From Epiperipatus broadwayi (lineage: Eukaryota; Onychophora; Udeonychophora; Euonychophora; Peripatidae), in the NCBI GenBank assembly GCA_028023455.1, contig JAQFVV010012422.1:8173210-8237209 (forward strand): a stretch of 64,000 nt of DNA, read 5' to 3'. Made by a program: the position numbers and the translations under genes. The notes below the pieces were generated by a model, which saw nothing but the letters and a program-made list of their open reading frames with translations, did no database searches and was not told the origin of the DNA. Below, piece by piece: positions 1-10,278 of this stretch; the first letter of the stretch is position 1, and each line of letters opens with the position of its first letter.

Positions 1-712
1 CAAGATGGGTAAGATAATGTGATATGCAGAAGATTTAGATAAAGAATTTATATCAGTATATTTGTACAAAAGGTGGGATGATTGTGTTAGGTGGATTTGA
101 GTGTTATAGTGATAAGGAATGGGATAGAAGAATGGATGCATTAATAAAGAATAGGAAGTTGGAGAACTAGTATGGAGAGTAAAAAGAATTTAAATATATA
201 TAGAAGTAAAAGTAACATTGTGTGTGTGTTAATTTATAATAATAGTAAGAAAAGTAGTATATTGTTTAAGGCTTGAACGGGATCTTTAGCAACAAGAGAA
301 TATACATGTAAATGGAAAAATGTGGGTGATTTAGTCTGCAAATTATGTAAGGAAGGCATAGAAAATATTAGGCATCTGTTAATTCAATGTAAATGCTTGG
401 AAGCAGAAAGGGTACAAATAATGAAATTATGGAAGAATAAATATGAACAAAATGATTATACCGAAAGTGGGTTATTGTTTTTTTATGCTTGGTTTGGGAA
501 AAGATAAGGGGGATTTAGATATGAAAGCCATGGCATTGTCAGAGATTACGTTGTGGAAATGGGATGGAGCAGATTATGGAAAAACTTAGGTTGTGGAATG
601 GAAAGGGAAGGTAAAGTGTCTAACAAGTTTCTCTCAGTGTAGTTGCTGAGAGATTCCTCTTACCTTATAAGGAGAAGTCACAGTGCATCACATCACATTA
701 TATCACATTACT
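1..712 (+). mobile_element. LINE family A, 3' end, copy 1 (pseudogene)
   Basis: This is the 3' end of a non-LTR retrotransposon ORF2. The best stretch (about 313-505) encodes a C-terminal zinc-knuckle region, LVCKLCKEGIENIRHLLIQC, with a C-x2-C-x8-H-x4-C arrangement of the kind found after the reverse transcriptase in several LINE clades. Two more copies occur at 25986-26715 and 54172-54955, both on the minus strand. Against copy 54172-54955 this one has an in-frame TGA at 274-276 where the other reads CGA, so it is dead. The 3' end is a short CATCACATCACA-type tail at about 684-712. The 5' end runs off the window. Clade assignment is not attempted. Confidence 0.75.
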
Positions 713-1311
713 GAATGTATCTAAATAGAGCATACTGAAAGATATATATTGTAATTTTATTTTTTCTTATTTTCCAAGGGTCACTTATTGGTGGATGCCT
801 AAAGGGACTGCCTTCCCTTGTGAATTAGTGCTACATGCTTATGTTAGTAGCTATTAATAATACAATAAAATTGCTAATTTGGACTTTCAAAATTGTCATC
901 TTACTAAAGCATGGATTCTATCAAATAGTATGGATACTAGTGAATTTATCATTACTTTTTCTGATAATAATCTTATTATGATAAGAAGGAGGCAAGTCAT
1001 ATTTTCTGTTTAGTAGAATAATAAACTACATATGTGGGCTCTATAAAGATTTAAAAGCAGAAATTCAACAATTGACAAGAGGGTTTTAAAATGACTAGGA
1101 GATGACATCTGTAAAGGAGATACAGATATTAACTAATTATGATCATTTTAGATCCTTTTTGTATATTTTTTGATATATTAAAAGTAGCAATATGAAACTG
1201 AAACACAATATCACAATCCTACTAAATTCAGAAATAGCACTCTTTTATATAATGATGATATTTTGAAAAGAGTATTTGATTTTCTTTTGAATAATGTTAC
1301 CAAAAATTAAG
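713..1311. other. Unassigned AT-rich spacer
   Basis: I see no gene, RNA or repeat that I can support between the LINE-A tail and the start of the LINE-B relic. Confidence 0.5.
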
Positions 1312-2330
1312 TGAATGACTTTTAATCATATATCCATTTTATCTACTCATTTAGATTCAGGAAAAAATACCCAGCATAGTGAAATCCAAACAGTTTTTTA
1401 TAATCTTAAAAAAAATGGAAAAGTTGCAAGTCTTGATGAGATAACTAGAGATGTTTCACAATATGGTAGTGATGTTAATTGCAAATATATTAGATTTTTT
1501 TAGGAATATATGAATTATTAAAATTGTGCCTCCTGATCTTAAGAATGTTTTTATTGTTCCAATTTTTAAAAATAAAGAGAATAGTCAAGAATGCAGTGAA
1601 TATAATAGAACATCATTATTATCCACACACCAAAGATACTTTCAAGGATTTTGTTGAATTCATTTCTTTCCATCATAGATGAATAGTTACCAGAGATTCA
1701 GTGTGGTTTAAAGAATCAATAAACTTTATAGATATGGTTTTTGTTGCCATACAAATGCAAGAAAAGTTCGGAAACAAAAGTGTAATTTATATTACACTTT
1801 CGTTGATTGGTCAAAACTCGACTCAATCTAATAGGTCCATAGCATTGTTTGAAATTAGTTGGTTTTCCATCAAAGTTTATTTATATTATTTAGCATCTAT
1901 GTAACTGAATGAAAGAGTGTGTTATTACTGCAGGTAAGGCATTTTATATGAAAACTAGTCTTGCTCCAAAATAAGTTCACATTTTATGAGAGTGGTCTTT
2001 TAAACTGTTTATAGGTGGTTTAATAAATCAGAGATCAAAATGCAATTTAAATTTGGTGGTAGACTTTTTAATTTGAACTAATTAAAAGTGAAAATAAGAA
2101 CTTCATCATTTTGGAACTTCAATTATGCTTATAATCCTGCTATTTTTGTCAATTCAAAAGATGATTTAAAGAATGTACTTAATGTTTTCAATGCAATATA
2201 TAAAGACTTTGATTAATGTTAAAAAAACTCAAATTTCTTATCAACCAGCAATGAAAAAAACATCCTTATCAACTTTTAACTTGGATGGTAACCACTTTAG
2301 GAATAAAAGCCAATTAAATGTGCTGTGGCT
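1312..2330 (+). pseudogene. LINE family B reverse-transcriptase relic
   Basis: Conceptual translation across frames gives the order of an endonuclease-type LINE RT. First comes NLKKNGKVASLDEIT (about 1400-1445), resembling the LKNGKAAGxDxI motif before the palm. Next is a VPIFKNKENSQECSEYNRTS block (about 1555-1615), resembling IVPIFKKKGD..CxNYRGISLLS. Then comes IDMVFVAIQMQEKFGN (about 1725-1775), resembling RSTxDMIFxxRQLQEK. Near 2215-2290 there is INVKKTQISYQPA followed by STFNLDGNHF, resembling the thumb segment NxKKTexxxQPA...ixxDG. Stops and frame changes lie throughout, and the catalytic YADD block is not recognisable. The C-terminal end appears to continue at 3336-3537 after inserted repeats. 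It is a decayed mobile-element gene, not a host gene. Confidence 0.65.
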
Positions 2331-2370
2331 ATTTTTAATAAGTTTTAAAAGTAGTATATTTCATAACAAT

Positions 2371-2556
2371 AATTGTTGCAATTAATTAGCTATATTAAAT
2401 CACTAAACATCACATGATCACCATTCTTTATGCTTACACAAACTGTTTATAATAATAATAACAAATTGTTGCAATTAATTAGCTATATTAAATCACTAAA
2501 CATCACATGATCACCATTCTTTATGCTTACATAAACTGTTTATAATAATAATAACA
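2371..2556. repeat. 93 bp tandem duplication
   Basis: Two near-identical units (2371-2463 and 2464-2556) each begin AATTGTTGCAATTAATTAGC and end in ATAATAATAATAAC. They differ visibly only at a few bases, for example TTACACAAACTG versus TTACATAAACTG. Each contains CATCACATGATCA followed by a TTATGCTTAC block that also flanks the foldback elements at 38.96 kb and 54.13 kb, so the unit is probably part of that foldback family. Confidence 0.85.
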
Positions 2557-2558
2557 TG

Positions 2559-2994
2559 AAAGGCTAAAACCTTTGACAGAAACACCTTAAAAATGCTTAT
2601 GTAACAACCAATCACATGTAATAATGACTGCACATGGAACTCTCAATTCAAGAACACAAGCTGCCAGCACTTAATAAATTTAATATATTTACATTTGTTA
2701 CTATCATTTCATTAGATTTGAAAATTTCATTGTTGTATATCGAAAGATTTCACATTGTTTATTTATATATAATATTTAGTGAATTAAATGTGAAGGTATT
2801 TTTAAGCTTCATGCTCTTAGTTTGGAATGCTTGAGTCTGACTTATTTAAATATAAATTTAAGTACAGAAGAAGGTGAGGTCCCATCTTTTTCTGCTTGTG
2901 TTCTAGAAGTGAGAGTTCCATGTGCAGGCATTATTACATCAGATTGGCTGTTACATAAGCATTTTTAAGGTACTTCTGTCGAAGATTTTACCTT
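2559..2994. mobile_element. Foldback element with about 100 bp inverted arms
   Basis: The left arm 2559-2661 (starts AAAGGCTAAAACC, ends AACACAAGC) is the imperfect reverse complement of 2894-2994 (starts GCTTGTGTTC, ends TTTACCTT). About 230 bp lies between the arms and contains no gene. A short block, AGCACTTAATAA followed by TTTAATATATTTACA, lies inside the left arm (2668-2693) and is repeated directly after the right arm (3020-3048). This is a non-autonomous inverted-repeat element. No transposase is visible, so the superfamily is unknown. Confidence 0.8.
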
Positions 2995-3060
2995 CCACAT
3001 TATTATTTGATCATCTGCTAGCACTTAATAAGTTTAATATATTTACAAACTGTTTATATA

Positions 3061-3136
3061 GAGGCAAAACCTTCCTGCATCCATTGATTACTCTGGCTTG
3101 CACTGAGTGGTGCTACTGTATGGAAGTTTTGCCTCT
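3061..3136. mobile_element. Short hairpin of foldback family B
   Basis: The ends GAGGCAAAACCTTCC and GGAAGTTTTGCCTC are inverted. The interior shares CATCCATTGATTACTCTGGC and TTGCACTGAGTGG with the hairpins at 39001-39127 and 54968-55246, so it is a truncated member of the same family. Confidence 0.65.
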
Positions 3137-3335
3137 GTGTAAAATAGCTGTACATAGAGTTTTATAGAAATAACACTCTACTGATACAACATTAAGATAT
3201 TAGAAAAGTTTTATTTAAGGTCATTTGTAAACTAATCAATATATTCATCAACTTGCTAGATATGAAACTATAAAGTCCATTATTGTGAAACCACACTTTC
3301 ATTGAAATAGATAAAATAAAATGAATAAACAATAG

Positions 3336-3537
3336 AAGACTTCATAAAAGAATATTTTCTGATAAGCATGATTTTCATGATAGTGGAAGACCCTGTTGAT
3401 GATGTAATGATTATTTTAAAGACATTCCAAAGAAGGGCAGTGTTGATTGTTTTCACTGGGAAGATGTGACAGAGAATGAATCATTAGATGATATGGTATT
3501 CAGAAATAAAAAGGTTTTGGAAGAGATTAAAAGGTAG
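3336..3537 (+). pseudogene. LINE family B C-terminal tail relic
   Basis: One frame reads RLHKRIFSDKHDFHDSGRPC, then two stops, then DYFKDIPKKGSVDCFHWEDV, and ends at a TAG (3535-3537). This matches the conserved tail of LINE ORF2 proteins in which a GxRxxGRPxxxYxDxxKxxL block is followed by a WE(D/T) motif. The order and strand agree with the RT relic at 1312-2330, so both were probably one element, separated by later insertions and duplications at 2371-3136. Confidence 0.5.
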
Positions 3538-3960
3538 GATAAATATCAAATAAACAGAATGGCAGACTGGCATATACTTTATGGTAACATATTTCCATTT
3601 CCCAGATTGATTTGTTCAATTAGTAAAACTCAGTTCTAGAGTAGTTGTTTTATATCTTTTTCTCTTGGAATTGGAATGACCATATTCATTTGCAAGTGTT
3701 TAATGATGATCACAAGTGGCACAATGACTGGCTCAGAGCTAAACATTTATGCTCCGACTCTCATTTGAGCAGTAAAAAAAAAAGTTTGATCTCTTGAACA
3801 CATTTGTTGTCAATTTTGGTTAATTGAACATCAAACGACCATAAGAACGTTTATAATTATATATGATTATTATAGCTAAGATATTAAATCAAGATTACTT
3901 TGGCTTAAATAAAAATAAAATGTCATCTTAATATAAACTGAGCTTTGATTATAGATGTGT

Positions 3961-4110
3961 GAGAGAGATGATGGTCTGGACGAACCGATGAGTGCTGGTT
4001 CAGTATGAAATATGGATATTGGAGATCATTTATCGTTATGTATGTGATCATGTTTATTGGTTATATAAGATGGAGTGGATAACTGAAGAAAGCTGTTCAA
4101 ATCCCCTTTA
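3961..4110 (+). mobile_element. SINE-like element with shared core, copy 1
   Basis: It contains the core GGTCTGGACGAACCGATGAG, then GTGCTGGTTCAGTATGAAAT and ATATTGGAGATCATTTATC, and ends in a B-box-like GTTCAAATCCCC. The same core recurs at 10084, 33784, 58975 and inside the element at 59306-60250. An internal polymerase III B-box is characteristic of tRNA-derived SINEs. Here it lies near the 3' end, which is unusual. Confidence 0.6.
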
Positions 4111-4377
4111 ATTACATTTTAAAGTTTGGTATTTACAATATATCAGTATTGATTTATTAAAAGGTAATAGAGAAAAGTTAGGGGGGGGGTTAGTGCCTAA
4201 AAAATATGGAAGATGTGTGAATTATAAAATATTTCCATCTCATAATTTATTGCTATAAATATAGAGAAATATATATTTTTTAAAAATATATATTTAAAAA
4301 TGGGATCTTAAATTTTTAAATAATGAGTTTAATTTTTTTTACATAAGTACAATCTCTGCAGGCCATATATATTATAA

Positions 4378-4468
4378 TCATTAAAAACCAGTCAACACTT
4401 TAGACAATCCCAATATCAATAAGAATCAACAAATTCCAAACCGTTTTTCAAAGCAATCTCCTTTTAAA
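4378..4468 (+). repeat. Dispersed repeat, pair member 1
   Basis: This is an imperfect direct match to 11891-11982. Both read TCATTAAAA(A/G)CCAGTCAAC, then TTAGACAAT, AATCAACAA and a TCCTTTTAA end. It contains no coding sequence, and the boundaries are approximate. Confidence 0.6.
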
Positions 4469-5041
4469 AAGTGGTGCTCTCTTGTGGATAAAAATGCTAC
4501 TAAATATTCATTTATAATTTAGATAAAATTAGAATAACATATTGAGATGAAATGAAAATTGGGGTAAAAAAAAAAGAATAAATAATGTGGTAAATTACTA
4601 TTCCTTTCCTTGCGTCTTTACTAGTGCTTGTTAATCACTTCAAGTTCAATAGAGTATCAAATAATATATTTTGATTTTTGAATTTTAAACACGTGTGTGT
4701 GTGTGTAATGAATGTATATGTTTTAATATGTTTAAAAGAATTTAAATATCTTTAATACTAATTTATTGCCTTGTACAGTTCACACAGTAATAGAGAGATA
4801 AATTTAAAAGCTGCAAATTTTTGGATTAAAGCTTAACTGGTCACCTCCAGCATGCAAACAATACCTGACTTCTTGTGGGAGGATTATTTTCTTCTAAATG
4901 CCAAATGGCTATACAGTTATAATTTTAATCATCTCACTTAAACTAAATCAGATTAAAATTCTATTATAAAACAGATGTGTTGCTTAATATTCACTAGTTA
5001 ATTAAAGACTTTATAAGTCATTAGCATTGTTAACCTTTAAA
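4469..5041. other. Unassigned AT-rich spacer
   Basis: No feature is supported. There is a short GT run at about 4692-4706. Confidence 0.4.
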
Positions 5042-5210
5042 ATTACTAATACTAATAATGAAAACATTTTTAACAGTTTTGACTACTCAGCAGTCTTCTT
5101 CAGAATAGCTCTGAAGAAGTCTATTAAACAGTTGAAACAATGGCCTACCCATAAAATGTTGGTTGTATAAAGTGCACAAAAGAAGTGTTTCCATTATTTA
5201 CATTAGTAAT
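5042..5210. mobile_element. Foldback hairpin with CAGCAGTCTTC core
   Basis: The ends ATTACTAATACTAATAATG (5042) and CATTATTTACATTAGTAAT (to 5210) are inverted. A second, inner inverted pair (about 5072-5145) carries GACTACTCAGCAGTCTTCTT and CTGAAGAAGTCTATTAAAC. The CAGCAGTC block, in either orientation, recurs in the hairpins at 38.2 and 58.0-58.25 kb. It is non-coding. Confidence 0.65.
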
Positions 5211-7100
5211 AATATAATCAAAGCATGAAAGTTAATGAAAGGGAAAAAGAACATTTAATAATCTTTAAAATCCAGAAAATAAACCTTCAGGATGTGGCTA
5301 ATATGATTATGGTTATTTTAACTCTTATTAAAAAAAAAAAAAAAAGATACATAGAGAAAAAAAGATTAAAAATAAAAACTTAAAAGTAAATTTGGGGATG
5401 ATTATATAATTTCTTATGAATGAACCATAAACATATTCATGCATATCATCAGAGTTGGCTTGAAGGCAATTTGAATAGTGTGACCATACTAGGCCTTGTG
5501 CCTGTGTGATCTGTATTTTCTATGAAAATCAAAAAATTAAAATGTTCTACTACTTGTGAAATGTAATTGCATTTCTATTTTTTTTTCAGCCAAAATTCTG
5601 TAATTTTAAGACTATGTCACTTCAAAGTAAGACAAATGTAGAACCATTCATCATGTGATGATATAGATTTTTCAGTTACGCACAATGTGGATGCTTAATT
5701 ATTTCACAATTTTCTGATCATGTTAATGTGAAAACAGCATTGGTTAAAAATAATTATCTTCAATACCAATTTTAAGTATTGAATCAGAATTTCTAAAAAG
5801 ATTAAATTACCAACTGTGTTATTAATGGATTTACAATAAACCATTAAGGAAACAAAACATATTTTTTATTTGTTTTCTCAAATATTCATTCAATAAAATT
5901 GCACAAAACCATATTTATAATTTATAAATAATCACAAGTAAGTCAGTATTTATACATTATAAGTATTAATTTGTGTAAGTAAATAAAACAAAATATACAT
6001 AACGCAAAATAAATTTTAATGAAAAGAATTATTCTTGACTTCATTTATGATAATTGTAAAGCAATAGACTTATATCTACATAAAGCCCCCCCCCCCCACA
6101 TGAAAACATTGGGCCTGGCCCACTTTTTTTCCGGTTGGCCAATGAACATTTTGCAATGCTGTTTTGTAACTTTTTCTACAGCAAACATTTTTTTATTGAA
6201 AATGTTGACATTTTGTCTAATTATGGATTTCCATTTACTCTATTCTCATCCATGTCAACGTAATGAATGTTGCACCTTTTAGACTGCTTTTAACAAAACA
6301 TGACTAACATAGATTTGATAAGATGCCATCTACAGAATAAAATGTGCATTAATATTACAAATTAATGGTTTAATTTGTAATATATTAGTTCCCTAATATC
6401 CATGACATCAGATTCTAAATCATATTGTGAATGCTGAAATTCATATTTTAGCAAACTGTGCTATAATATATTTTTTTAACATACACATATAAATATAACA
6501 AAATCTCTTGTTAAGTTAGAATATTTCACAGCTAGACTCAAGGTATCAAACTTTGAAAACTCTTATTTCACATAAGCATAAAACTTAAGCTATTACTAAA
6601 CAAGAATCTTGAGTTCTGCATATTATAGCTTAATGTTAGAGTATCCTCATATGTAAAAAAAAAAATGTTGAAAATATGTGTAAGATACTCATACATAGAG
6701 TATGTAAGCGTATGTATACAAACTATAAACAAAACAAAAATGGTATTGATAGAGAGTGAGATCTAGCAACCGTATGGAGCCGCATATCAAATACCTTTAA
6801 CCAAAGAAAAATTAATCTGTACAAATTAAAATGTACATATTTATATCATATAAAAATAATTTATTTAACAAAGAAATAAAATTAACATCATATTACAAAT
6901 AAAAACATAAAAATAATATATTTAGCAACTAAACCAATACAAAACAAACAGAATTTGTTTCATATTTTGTGCATTAATTAAAGCACATTCCATTTATGAA
7001 AATTGAAAATAACATACATTTTAGCAAGCTAAAAGTAATCCATGTTAGTAGTTATAAAAAAATAAAAGCATAATAATAACCAACCCAATATAAAATGAAT
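5211..7100. other. Unassigned AT-rich spacer
   Basis: No gene or repeat structure is supported beyond homopolymers (A-run at about 5332-5345, C-run at about 6087-6097). Confidence 0.4.
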
Positions 7101-7104
7101 ATAA

Positions 7105-7520
7105 ATGACATTTAATGAGCCTGGTAATATTAATGGTTGTTTTTTCATCCCTGATGTTCGCCTCGAGATGTTGCTATTTCTAGGTCAATTTCTAGAAATA
7201 TACCATTTCACCGACCTTCACCCAACAAAAGAGGAAATTTTCTACGTTATAAATGCACAAAAGAGTTCTCATGTTATGTTGGACGGACGAGGTGGCGGCA
7301 ACAGAAGCCAACACAAATGGGACTTCTTTCTATGATAAAACACAGAAAGAGTTCCCGACGGCTGCCAGTTATGGCTTTTTTTTTTCTATGCTAAAAACAA
7401 AAAGAAAGAAATGCCTTGATTGGCTGCCGTAGTAGTTGATTTTGTTCATCATTTTCTCGTAATAGTAGAATATCTATTTTCTCTGTAGTTTCGTGTGAGA
7501 GTGTGTGTATTTGAAGCAGT
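7105..7520. other. GC-richer, CpG-containing patch of unknown function
   Basis: This stretch is visibly richer in G, C and CpG than its surroundings (for example CCTCGAG, GGACGGACGAGGTGGCGGC, TCCCGACGGCTGCC). It includes an inverted CCAAT box (GATTGGCTGCC, about 7418). A 76-codon open frame (7105-7335) has no recognisable domain and I do not call it a gene. It could be the 5' end of an unrecognised gene or the end of a transposon. Confidence 0.3.
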
Positions 7521-7734
7521 CATAGTTTTTTAAAATTTGATAAGATGTCTATTTTTTTTTATGTGTTGTAACTTACTTTACTGTTGTAAGTTTAGTAATA
7601 ATGTCCTGAAGATTCCATTACGAATGGGTAACCCTCAAAAATTGCTTTTAAGGGTGCAGAATGGAAAAATTTTCAAGGATCACGCGAAAAGTACCGTTTT
7701 CACGAGAATTCGTCTGTGACAAGTTACTTTTGCT

Positions 7735-8290
7735 ATATATATTTATACGCACAAACAAAAACAACTCAGTGTCTAATTATTAGGAATTACTTGTCCAAAA
7801 AAGAAAATTAGTCGGTTATTATTATTTTTATTTTTTGTTACATTTATTATTTCAAAATAAGATTAGTTTTTATATCTACACACTAACAAAAACAACCCAG
7901 TTCCTGATTAATTACTGTCTTAAAAAAAAAAAAAAGCAAATTCAACGGGGTTTGGTTTTTTTCAATGGAGTATTTGAATTACGGTATTTTTTTTTATATA
8001 TATACACAAGATTTACCCAAAAAAAAAGAAACCCACTTTCTGATTAATTACTGTCAAAAGAAACGCAAATTAGTCGGCTATCATTTTTAAATTTAGTATT
8101 TCAATAACGGTACCCTTTTTATATAGACAGAGTTAACAAAAACAACCCACTTTCTGATTCATTACTGTCCCCAAGAAAACGGAAATTAGTTGGGTATCAT
8201 TTTTCAATTGAGTCTTTCAATGACGGTCCTTACTAATAGTAGTCGAGTATCAATTCTAAATTGTAGTATATAAATGACGTTACTTTTGAT
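7735..8290. repeat. Tandem repeat array, about 115-135 bp units
   Basis: Diverged units begin AACAAAAACAACCCA plus TTTCTGATTAATTACTGTC, at about 7754, 7884, 8017 and 8134, with a partial fifth from about 8226. Each also carries a TTAGTCGGTTATCATTTTT block. Spacing is about 115-135 bp. It directly abuts the second array at 8297, so the two form about 1.1 kb of satellite-like DNA. Confidence 0.75.
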
Positions 8291-8296
8291 AGATTT

Positions 8297-8810
8297 AGAA
8301 TTACGTATTGCTTTTTTAATAAAATGATTGATTTACTCTTGACCAAAAATACCATAACTTTAAAAAAAGACACACATAAAGTCCAAAAAAAATGAGAAAA
8401 AGCCCTGTAACTTTAAAGACACACAAACAAACTAAAAAACAATCTAAGATTAGTAAACATTGACTTATTACGTCTTGCTTTTGAATAAAATGATTGATTT
8501 ACTCTTGCAAAAAAAATACCATAACTTTAAAAAGACACACATAAAGTCCAAAAAAAAAATTAGAAAAAACCCCATAACTTTAAAGACACACACACAAACT
8601 CAAAAACAAGATAAGATTAATAAACATTTACTTATTACGTCTTGCTTTTGAATAAAAGTATTGATTTACTCTTGCAAAAAAAAAAAACGTAACTTTAAAA
8701 AGACACACATAAAGTCCAAAAAAAGAAGTTAGAAAAGACCGTAACTTTAAAGACCCACACACACAAACTCAAAAATACAATAAGATTAATAAACATTTAC
8801 AAAATGAAAA
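8297..8810. repeat. Tandem repeat array, three units of about 167 bp
   Basis: The landmark ATTGATTTACTCTTG occurs at 8327, 8493 and 8660, giving periods of 166 and 167. Each unit also has AACTTTAAAAAGACACACA, ATAAAGTCC and GATTAATAAACATTTAC. The units are more alike than those of the neighbouring 7735-8290 array. One unit has an open frame (8460-8651), but it has no counterpart in the other units and is not a gene. Confidence 0.85.
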
Positions 8811-9320
8811 AGCTAACATCATATAATAGTATTAGTTAGTAGAATATTTTATTACAAATCTAAGAAATCAGATCTTTTCAGATCAAATCGATCATTTAGG
8901 TCCGGCCCCGGAATCGTTATATGTATATGTTTTTGATTAGCATCAACGCCATCCCATGGCGAACACCAGGGATGAGAAAACAACCATATTAATAAAATAA
9001 TTGATGGCAATTATTTTTCTGTAAGCACAAAATATAAGTCCTATTTATTTTGTATTGTTTTGATTGTTGAATATATAATTTTTAGTAATCATTCATTAGA
9101 TTAGAGATTATCCACTTAATGAATAATATTTCTGTAGTGTAGGATCTGTTTTCTATTTGCTTTTAGCATATGATTAATGACATGTAAAAAATGTATGAGT
9201 CCAAGATGCACATTTCATAATGAACCAGCACTTATAAATTCACCCAGATCACAATCACTTATACATATCTTTATCATTGTTCAATATATAAAGAGTTAGC
9301 CAATTATTACAGTTTAATTG
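8811..9320. other. Unassigned AT-rich spacer
   Basis: No feature is supported. A small patch, GGTCCGGCCCCGGAATCG (about 8899), is GC-rich. Confidence 0.4.
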
Positions 9321-9321
9321 A

Positions 9322-9480
9322 TACTGTGCATTTTGGGGATCATACACTAATTTCACATATCTTTGATCATATGTTTATAATTACACCTCTCCATAAGTGT
9401 TAAAATCAGATAGAAACCAATTCCTATCTTATTGGAGAGTGATGAGTAAAAATTACTCTACAGAAATATTATTAAATGGA
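9322..9480 (+). mobile_element. SINE-like element, partial copy
   Basis: It matches 10084-10278 imperfectly: TTGGGGATCATACAC, GATCATATGTTTATAATTAC, ACCTCTCCATAAG-TGTTAAAA, CAGATAGAAACCA, and CTACAGAAATATTATT at the end. The 5' part of the shared core is missing or decayed. Confidence 0.55.
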
Positions 9481-9615
9481 TATGCTCTAGTCTAATGAAT
9501 GACTAAGTTATGAGGATAGTAAGTTTGACACATCAATTAAACTGTAGTAATAAGCTGTATATATATATGTTGATACGAAGATTTACACGGGTTCCATATA
9601 TAAAAGACAATAGTT

Positions 9616-9888
9616 ATGAGTAATCATCGCATCAGTGTTAAGAGAGATGAGCATGCTAATGCAGTTAAACAACATTCATCATCATCAGCACTCTCACTCC
9701 ATACTATGGATTCAGGTCATAAAATTAATTTTTCTAGTACCAGGATCATATCCAGATGTGATAATCTATACCAGTGCAAAATTAGAGAAGCCACTGAGAT
9801 ACTTAAAAGGCCAGATTGTATCAATAAGCGAGATGATACAAGCAAACTTCCTCCTATTTGGAAAGCTTTTTTTAAAAAACATTCTTAA
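9616..9888 (+). pseudogene. Penelope-like element GIY-YIG C-terminal relic
   Basis: A 90-codon frame encodes HRISVKRDEHANAVKQH, a serine-rich spacer, LHTMDSGHKINFSSTRII, then REATEILKRPDCINKRDD. This follows the order R-x2-EH...(S)ALxxHxxxxGHxIxFxxxxI...REAxxIxxxxxxxN(K/R)DD seen in the second half of the GIY-YIG endonuclease region at the C-terminus of Penelope-like and related RT proteins. The catalytic GIY-YIG half is not preserved upstream. The stop is followed by a non-coding flank carrying AAGTCGAAACGTCAG, a motif that recurs in nearby foldback hairpins. The first methionine is only the first in the frame, not a real start. Confidence 0.6.
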
Positions 9889-10083
9889 TTTAACATTTTT
9901 GCTTTAACGTTTTTTTCAAATCAGTGATTGTAGCGCCTCTACAACCGTCTTTCTACTTTTTGTTACTCAGTGAATGACTTGTGTTACCAAGTCGAAACGT
10001 CAGTATTTTAAAATATTTTAACACGGATGAACCCGCAAAATATGTCTTTTATATATACAAATGATAAAGATATATGTAAGAGA

Positions 10084-10278
10084 TTGTGATCTGGGCCAAC
10101 CCAATGAGCGCAGGTTTACAAAATATGTATCTTGGGGATTATACATCTTTTTCCATGTGTTTGGTCATACGTTTATGAGTACACCTCTCCATAAGGTGTT
10201 AAAAGCAGATGGAAAACAGTCCCTACCTTTGTCTAAGAGCGCCAAGTGAAAATTATACTACAGAAATATTATTTCATT
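10084..10278 (+). mobile_element. SINE-like element with shared core, alternative tail
   Basis: It starts TTGTGATCTGGGCCAACCC, continues AATGAGCGCAGGTTTA and TTGGGGATTATACATC. It then has a tail (ACACCTCTCCATAAGGTGTT, GCAGATGGAAAACAGTCCC) not seen in the copies at 3961 and 33784. The head is shared and the tail is not, which suggests a modular SINE family. The other copy with this tail is at 9322. Confidence 0.55.

Noticed and set aside
5105-5145. Hammerhead ribozyme (CTGAAGA...GAAAC) in foldback cores
   Set aside because: CTGANGA- and GAAA-like boxes are present, but the stem adjoining them does not place GAAA directly after stem II, so the core cannot be drawn correctly at 5.1, 9.97, 38.2 or 58 kb.
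9635-9907. Second 90-codon ORF overlapping the GIY-YIG relic
   Set aside because: The other frame (9616-9888) carries the conserved residues; this one is a shadow.
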